This document shows positions 5,956 to 10,140 of a stretch of DNA of 10,140 nt, in pieces. The position numbers and the translations under genes were made by a program. This DNA is from Gemmatimonadota bacterium (GTDB taxonomy: Bacteria > Gemmatimonadota > Gemmatimonadetes > Longimicrobiales > Gaopeijiaceae), in assembly GCA_003695865.1 (NCBI GenBank), contig RFGQ01000244.1, forward strand, positions 1 through 10,140, in the 5' to 3' direction. The stretch's first letter is position 1. The number at the start of each line of letters is the position of its first letter. The notes beneath the pieces are model-generated. The model was not told where the DNA came from. It saw only the letters and a program-made list of their open reading frames with translations, and made no database searches.

Positions 5956-7947
5956 ATGGACGAAGCGAGCGAAAAGGCAGGTGAGGATTGGGTCGAGCAT
6001 CTCGACCCAGAAGAGGCCGGCGCGGAGGGTGCCGGCGCCGCCGTGAGCGACGCGGTGGATGGGGGGCACGCCGGGGGCGATCACGGCTCCGAGGATCTCA
6101 AGGTGCTCGCCCTTGCGGCCCTCGGGGTGGTGTTCGGCGATATCGGCACGAGCCCCATCTACGCGCTGCGTGAGTCGCTGCACCCTGGGCACGGCGTCAC
6201 GGCGTCGCCCGAGAACGTCGTGGGCGTGCTCTCGTTGATCTTCTGGTCGCTGATCCTGGTGATCAGCATCAAGTACCTCGGGCTGGTGATGAAGGCCGAC
6301 AACCGCGGCGAGGGCGGCATCATCGCACTCACGGCCCTTGTGTCGCCGCCGTCCGAGACGCCCACGGGACGTCGGAAGTGGCTCGTGCTGGTGGGGCTTT
6401 TCGGTGCGGCGCTCCTCTACGGCGACAGTATGATCACACCGGCGATCTCGGTGTTGTCCGCGGTCGAGGGGCTCGAGGTGGCGACGCCCGTCTTCCAGCC
6501 GTACGTGATTCCGATCACCATCGGCATCCTCATCGCCCTGTTCGCGTTCCAGTCGCGCGGTACGGCGGGCATCGGGGCCATCTTCGGGCCCGTGATGTTG
6601 GTATGGTTCGGCACGCTGGCCCTGTTGGGCCTGCTGCACATCGCCGATCATCCCGACATTCTCGGCGCTCTGAGCCCCCACCACGCGGTGTCGTTCTTCG
6701 CGCGCAACGGCGCGGCCGGGATCATCGTGCTGGGGTCCGTGTTCCTGGTGGTCACGGGCGGAGAAGCCCTGTATGCCGACATGGGGCACTTCGGGCGGCG
6801 GCCCATCCGCCTCACCTGGTTCGCCGTGGTGCTGCCCTGTCTGATGATCAACTACCTGGGGCAGGGCGCGCTGGTGCTCGCCGAGCCCGAGGCGATCGAG
6901 TCGCCGTTCTTCCTGCTGGCGCCACGCTGGGCGCTCTACCCGCTCGTGACGCTCACCACCGCGGCTACGATCATCGCCTCGCAGGCGGTGATCTCGGGCG
7001 CATTCTCCCTGACCCGTCAGGCCATCCAGCTCGGGTACCTGCCGCGCCTGCGGGTGGACCACACGTCCGAGGAACAGATCGGCCAGATCTACATGCCGGC
7101 CGTCAACTGGGCGCTCATGCTCGCCTGCATCGGGCTGGTGCTGGGCTTCGGCTCGTCGAGCCGCCTGGCGGCCGCGTACGGGGTCGCGGTGACCACCGAT
7201 ATGGTGTTCACCACGCTGCTGTTCGCCGTCGTCGCCGCCGCGCGCTGGAAGTGGCCGGCGATCTGGGTGGGGCTGCTGGTGACCGCGCTGCTCACGATCG
7301 ACTTCGGCTTCTGGTTCGGCAATGTGGGCAAGATCCCGCACGGCGGGTGGTTCCCGCTCGCGGTGGCGGGTCTGGTGTTCGTGATCATGACCACGTGGAA
7401 GACGGGCCGGCGGCTGCTGGCCGAGCGCCTGCGCGATCGACGGGTGCCCTCGGTGATGTTCGTCGACGATGTGCGCCGCAACAGCCCACACCGCGTGCCG
7501 GGCACCGCCGTCTACATGGACTCGAACCCCACAGGCACGCCGATGGCCCTGCTGCACAACCTCAAGCACAACAAGGTGTTGCACGAAAAGGTCATCTTTC
7601 TGACCGTGCAGAACCACGAGATTCCCTACGTCGACGAGGCCGAGCGGGTCACGGTCGAGGACCTGGGCGAGAACATCTTCCGTGTGATCATCCACGTGGG
7701 CTTCGCCGAGAGTCCCAACGTGCTCAAGGCGCTTCAGGAAGCGAGCACCGACGGCGAGTCGTTCGCCCCGCAGCGGACCTCGTTCTTCCTGAGCCGCGAG
7801 ACGCTCATCCCGAGCCGAAAGCCTGGCATGGCGCGGTGGCGCAAGCGCATCTTCGCCTTGATGGCGCGAAACGCGCAGAGTCCCACCAACTACTTCCGCA
7901 TTCCGGCCAACCGGGTCGTCGAGTTGGGGATGCAGGTCGAAGTCTGA
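5956..7947 (+). CDS. kup: KUP-family potassium uptake transporter
   Basis: The 663-aa inner-membrane protein imports K+, probably with protons. After an acidic, Gly/Ala-rich soluble N-terminus (about residues 1-45) comes the KUP signature GVVFGDIGTSPIYALRES. About 12 hydrophobic segments follow and include YGDSMITPAISVLSAVEGLEV and GGEALYADMGHFGRRPIR. The C-terminal cytosolic domain carries RVPGTAVYMDSNPTGTPMALLHNLKHNKVLHEKVIFLT and ends IPANRVVELGMQVEV, matching family members to the last residue. E. coli Kup is 622 aa; the extra length lies in the N-terminal extension. The start is uncertain: ATG 5956 is chosen, with GTG 5944 and TTG 5905 in frame; none has a good Shine-Dalgarno. It is divergent from the proline dehydrogenase operon and 70 nt ahead of the MDR gene, so read-through is possible. 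No c-di-AMP or KtrA-type RCK domain is visible. Confidence 0.95.
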   Translation: MDEASEKAGEDWVEHLDPEEAGAEGAGAAVSDAVDGGHAGGDHGSEDLKVLALAALGVVFGDIGTSPIYALRESLHPGHGVTASPENVVGVLSLIFWSLILVISIKYLGLVMKADNRGEGGIIALTALVSPPSETPTGRRKWLVLVGLFGAALLYGDSMITPAISVLSAVEGLEVATPVFQPYVIPITIGILIALFAFQSRGTAGIGAIFGPVMLVWFGTLALLGLLHIADHPDILGALSPHHAVSFFARNGAAGIIVLGSVFLVVTGGEALYADMGHFGRRPIRLTWFAVVLPCLMINYLGQGALVLAEPEAIESPFFLLAPRWALYPLVTLTTAATIIASQAVISGAFSLTRQAIQLGYLPRLRVDHTSEEQIGQIYMPAVNWALMLACIGLVLGFGSSSRLAAAYGVAVTTDMVFTTLLFAVVAAARWKWPAIWVGLLVTALLTIDFGFWFGNVGKIPHGGWFPLAVAGLVFVIMTTWKTGRRLLAERLRDRRVPSVMFVDDVRRNSPHRVPGTAVYMDSNPTGTPMALLHNLKHNKVLHEKVIFLTVQNHEIPYVDEAERVTVEDLGENIFRVIIHVGFAESPNVLKALQEASTDGESFAPQRTSFFLSRETLIPSRKPGMARWRKRIFALMARNAQSPTNYFRIPANRVVELGMQVEV

Positions 7948-8017
7948 TCGTGATCCCGACCGCGTCCGGGTTCGGACCCGCCCGGCCTGTAGCGGATCGG
8001 GGGCGAGGCCGGCAGAG

Positions 8018-9046
8018 ATGAAGGCAGTCGTTTTTTCGGAGTTCGGCGGCCCGGAGGTGCTCCGGGTGGCCGACGTGCCCACGCCCGAGCCGGGACCAGG
8101 CGAGGTGCGCGTGAAGGTGCACGCCGCTTCGCTCAACCACCTGGACCTGTGGGTAAGGCGCGGCCTGCCCATCGAGATCACCATGCCGCACATCGGGGGC
8201 TCGGATGTGGCGGGCGTGGTCGACGCGGTGGGAGCCGGCGTGGAGGGCGTGGTGCCGGGCACCCGCGTGGTCGTGGATCCGTCTCTGGACTACGACTGGT
8301 ACGAGGGCGAGCCGCGGGGGCCGGGTATCGACGACCCTCCGTTGCGGTTGATCGGAGAGCACACGCAGGGCGGCTTCGCCGAGTACTGCGTCGTGCCGGC
8401 GCGCAACGTCGTGCAGCTTCCCGATCACGTCTCGTACGAGACGGCGGCCGCCGCGGGGCTGGTGTTCGTCACCGCCTGGCACGCGCTCATCGGGCGGGCG
8501 GGTCTGAAAGCGGGGGACTGCGTCCTGATCACCGGCGCTTCGGGCGGCGTATCGACCGCCGCGATCCAGATCGCGCGGCATGCGGGCGCCTACGTCTACG
8601 CAGTGACCAGTGGGCCCGACAACGTACGCCGGGTACGCGAACTGGGCGCCGATCTGGTCTACGACCGCCTCGAAGTGGACGACTGGAGCACTGCCGTCTG
8701 GAACGACACCGAACGGCGCGGCGTCGACATCGCGCTGGACTCGGTGGGGGGACCGGTGTTCGCGTCCTGCCTGCGGGCGCTCGGCGTGGGGGGCCGGCTC
8801 GTCACCTATGGCGGGACCGCGGGCCCCCGGATAGAGGCCGACGTGCGACTGCTGTTCTGGAAGCAGCTCTCCATCATGGGCTCCACGATGGGTTCGCCGG
8901 CCGAGTTCCGGCGGGTGATGCGCCTGGTCTTCGAAGGCGCGTTCGCGCCCGTGATTCACGAGGTGATCCCGCTGGAAGACCTGCGCCGCGGGCACGAGAT
9001 GCTCGAGGGCGGTGAGGTGTTCGGCAAACTGGTGGTGCGCCCATGA
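8018..9046 (+). CDS. MDR-superfamily NAD(P)H-dependent oxidoreductase (zinc-binding dehydrogenase-like, zinc cysteines absent)
   Basis: The 342-aa product is a medium-chain dehydrogenase/reductase of the quinone-oxidoreductase/alcohol-dehydrogenase type. The GroES-like N-terminal domain shows VHAASLNHLDLWVRRGLP (34-51) and IGGSDVAGVVDAVGAGVEGVVPGTRV (59-84). The nucleotide-binding domain has VLITGASGGVSTAAIQIARHAGA (169-191), RELGADLVYD and VDIALDSVGG, and closes with FGKLVVRP. The usual catalytic-zinc Cys is Asn40 and the usual GHE is GSD. The lobe that normally carries four zinc cysteines (about residues 88-112) has none, with Tyr, Trp, Glu and Pro in their place. It should therefore be a zinc-free reductase; the substrate (quinone, enone or aldehyde) cannot be told. 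A GAGG lies 9 nt before the ATG at 8018. The next gene starts 16 nt after its stop, so they probably form an operon. Confidence 0.9.
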   Translation: MKAVVFSEFGGPEVLRVADVPTPEPGPGEVRVKVHAASLNHLDLWVRRGLPIEITMPHIGGSDVAGVVDAVGAGVEGVVPGTRVVVDPSLDYDWYEGEPRGPGIDDPPLRLIGEHTQGGFAEYCVVPARNVVQLPDHVSYETAAAAGLVFVTAWHALIGRAGLKAGDCVLITGASGGVSTAAIQIARHAGAYVYAVTSGPDNVRRVRELGADLVYDRLEVDDWSTAVWNDTERRGVDIALDSVGGPVFASCLRALGVGGRLVTYGGTAGPRIEADVRLLFWKQLSIMGSTMGSPAEFRRVMRLVFEGAFAPVIHEVIPLEDLRRGHEMLEGGEVFGKLVVRP

Positions 9047-9052
9047 GCGGCC

Positions 9053-9057
9053 GGAGG
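9053..9057 (+). promoter_or_regulatory. Shine-Dalgarno GGAGG deciding the GTG start of the MazG gene
   Basis: GGAGG ends 5 nt before the GTG at 9063 and sits in the 16-nt gap after the MDR stop. It supports GTG 9063 over an in-frame ATG at 9012, which would lie inside the MDR coding region and add residues unlike the family N-terminus. Confidence 0.6.
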
Positions 9058-9062
9058 CACGC

Positions 9063-9380
9063 GTGGAACTGAAGGCGGCGCAGGCAGCGGTCGACGCCTG
9101 GATCTCGCAGTTCGAAGAGGGCTACTGGCCGCCGCTCGCCAACCTGGCGCGTCTGGTGGAGGAGGTGGGCGAACTGGCGCGCATCCTCAACCACGAGTAC
9201 GGCTCGAAGCCGAAGAAGCCCGACGAAGCGCCTCAGGATCTGGCCGAGGAACTCGCCGACGTGCTGTTCGTGCTCATCTGTCTGGCGAACGAGCGGGGGA
9301 TCGATCTGGACGAGGCGCTCGCGGGTGTACTGGCCAAGTACCGCACGAGGGACGCGGTGCGCTGGACGCCTCGCGAGTGA
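9063..9380 (+). CDS. MazG-family nucleotide pyrophosphohydrolase (YpjD type)
   Basis: The 105-aa protein is an all-alpha NTP pyrophosphohydrolase of the MazG superfamily and closely resembles Bacillus YpjD in length and order of motifs. QFEEGYWPPLANLARLVEEVGELARILNHEYGSKPKKP is followed by EELADVLFVLICLANERGIDLDEAL and a terminal KYRTRDAVRW. The metal-binding pairs are Glu34/Glu37 (EVGE) and Glu63/Asp66 (ELAD). Such enzymes cleave (d)NTPs or modified nucleotides to the monophosphate and pyrophosphate and act in nucleotide-pool cleaning in the cytosol; the actual substrate is unknown. The start is a GTG with a clear ribosome site, 16 nt after the MDR gene. The stop overlaps the XdhC start (GTGA), implying translational coupling. 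No toxin-antitoxin partner is present, so this is not the MazEF-linked MazG context. Confidence 0.9.
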   Translation: MELKAAQAAVDAWISQFEEGYWPPLANLARLVEEVGELARILNHEYGSKPKKPDEAPQDLAEELADVLFVLICLANERGIDLDEALAGVLAKYRTRDAVRWTPRE

Positions 9381-10140
9381 GCGAGGCTGCCGGGGTTCTG
9401 GCGACCGCCTGCGAGTGGATGCGGGCCGGGCGCGGCGTGGTGCTCGGTACCGTCGCGTCGACCTGGGGATCGGCCCCGCGGCCGGCGGGCAGCCACATCG
9501 TGGTCGCCGAAGACGGGGCCTTCACGGGATCGGTGTCGGGGGGATGCGTCGAAGGTGCGGTCGTGCAGGCCGCGCGGGCCATGCCCGCAGGCGCGCCGCC
9601 GAGGCTGATGGACTTCGGCGTGAGCGATGCCGAAGCGTGGTCGATGGGACTGGCCTGCGGGGGTCGCATCGAGGTGCTGCTCGAACGCGGGCCCGAAGCC
9701 GGGGGGCTTCGCGCGGTCGTCGCCGCCCTCGCGGCGCGGCGCCCGCTCACGCGCGCCGTGCGGCTGCGTGACGGGCGGGCGGAGTGCTTCGATCGGGGCG
9801 GGGTGGAGGGGCCCGAGGCGATCCCCGGTACGTCGGCCGCCGTCACGGGCGCCGCGGGAAGCGAGACGCACCGTGCGGAGATCGACGGTGAGTCCTGGCT
9901 GCTCCGCCCCTACGAGCCCCCGGTGCGCGTCGTGCTGGTGGGCGCCGTCCACGTGGCACAGGCGCTGGCTGCCGTACTCGCACCTCTCGGCTTCGACGTG
10001 CTGGTGGTGGACCCGCGTGGCGCCTTCGCGACTGCCGAGCGTTTTCCGGGCGTGCGGCTCGTCCAGCGCTGGCCGGGCGACGTGCTCGGTGTGCGGCATC
10101 TCTCTGTCTCCCGGGACGGAGGCGATGTGGAACAGCGAGA
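9377..10140 (+). CDS. xdhC: XdhC/CoxF-family molybdoenzyme maturation protein (C-terminus beyond window)
   Basis: 254 codons are visible, in an open frame that runs off the right edge. XdhC-type proteins bind molybdenum cofactor and help sulfurate and insert it into xanthine dehydrogenase or CO-dehydrogenase-type hydroxylases. The N-terminal XdhC/CoxI domain is well kept: VLGTVASTWGSAPRPAGSHIVV, GSVSGGCVEGAVV (Cys57) and FGVSDAEAWSMGLACGGRIEVLLE (Cys94). The C-terminal Rossmann domain starts VRVVLVGAVHVAQALAAVLAPLGFDVLVVDPRGAFATAERFPGVRLVQRWP. In it the family GAGH reads GAVH (Val191), and the hydrophobic strand plus THD motif expected soon after WP is not seen in the last 22 residues. The GTG start at 9377 overlaps the MazG stop by 4 nt. 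The enzyme it serves would be expected to the right of the window. The family is clear; integrity of the C-terminus is uncertain. Confidence 0.87.
   Translation, partial: MSEAAGVLATACEWMRAGRGVVLGTVASTWGSAPRPAGSHIVVAEDGAFTGSVSGGCVEGAVVQAARAMPAGAPPRLMDFGVSDAEAWSMGLACGGRIEVLLERGPEAGGLRAVVAALAARRPLTRAVRLRDGRAECFDRGGVEGPEAIPGTSAAVTGAAGSETHRAEIDGESWLLRPYEPPVRVVLVGAVHVAQALAAVLAPLGFDVLVVDPRGAFATAERFPGVRLVQRWPGDVLGVRHLSVSRDGGDVEQR

Noticed and set aside
7945..8017. Possible terminator hairpin after kup (GGGT-TCGG-ACCC)
   Set aside because: The stem is only 4-5 bp with no T-run, too weak to call. Read-through from kup into the MDR gene remains possible.
5407..8262. 951-codon open frame on the minus strand opposite kup
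   Set aside because: It is the antisense shadow of kup and the hypothetical gene. Its composition (His/Arg/Gln/Glu-rich, no domains) is typical of reverse-frame translation in GC-rich DNA, while kup matches its family along its full length.
9063..9380. MazG as part of a toxin-antitoxin or phage-defence locus
   Set aside because: It is the small YpjD type, next to metabolic and cofactor genes; no toxin, antitoxin, nuclease or sensor gene is nearby.
9233..10099. 288-codon minus-strand frame opposite MazG and XdhC
   Set aside because: It is an antisense shadow with no recognisable motifs; both plus-strand genes are supported by family motifs.

Overview
The window is a gene-dense, very GC-rich bacterial chromosome segment with strong G/C third-position bias, GTG as well as ATG starts, and long spurious antisense ORFs. 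The gene set (secreted M28 peptidase with PDZ, PD40 propeller protein, an MDR oxidoreductase, Kup, XdhC) and protein style suggest an aerobic heterotroph from a Gemmatimonadota-like or other high-GC environmental lineage. That placement is inference; no rRNA or other phylogenetic marker is present. No tRNA, rRNA, CRISPR array, insertion sequence, phage gene or toxin-antitoxin pair was seen, so this reads as ordinary core/housekeeping chromosome.

Layout. (1) 1-1829, minus strand: a secreted M28-type zinc aminopeptidase with PA insert and C-terminal PDZ domain, cut by the left edge. (2) 1867-2943, plus strand: a secreted TolB-like six-repeat PD40 propeller protein, divergent from the peptidase across a 37-bp gap that holds a perfect 13-bp palindrome. 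(3) 2944-3042: a convergent gap with two consecutive GC-rich inverted repeats, probably a bidirectional terminator. (4) 3043-5713, minus strand: a four-gene cluster read as hypothetical protein, proline dehydrogenase, QueE (7-carboxy-7-deazaguanine synthase), then a NudL/CoA-pyrophosphatase-like Nudix hydrolase. Gaps are 38 nt, 12 nt and a 4-nt ATGA overlap. (5) 5714-5955: a divergent regulatory gap with one AT-rich island. (6) 5956-10140, plus strand: the potassium transporter Kup, then after 70 nt an MDR-family oxidoreductase without the structural-zinc cysteines, a YpjD-type MazG pyrophosphohydrolase (16 nt later), and an XdhC/CoxF-type molybdoenzyme maturation protein (4-nt GTGA overlap) that runs off the right edge.

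How the genes work together. The peptidase and propeller protein are both predicted to be exported and could share a periplasmic or surface role in peptide scavenging. Peptide use would feed proline to the proline dehydrogenase. QueE belongs to queuosine/7-deazapurine synthesis, and its partners QueD, QueC and QueF are not in the window. Two nucleotide-type pyrophosphohydrolases (Nudix and MazG) lie in separate operons. XdhC suggests that a molybdenum hydroxylase (xanthine dehydrogenase or CO-dehydrogenase type) lies to the right. I found no convincing undescribed system. The best leads are regulatory (palindrome, tandem hairpins), an uncharacterised first operon gene, and sequence oddities in the MDR and XdhC proteins.
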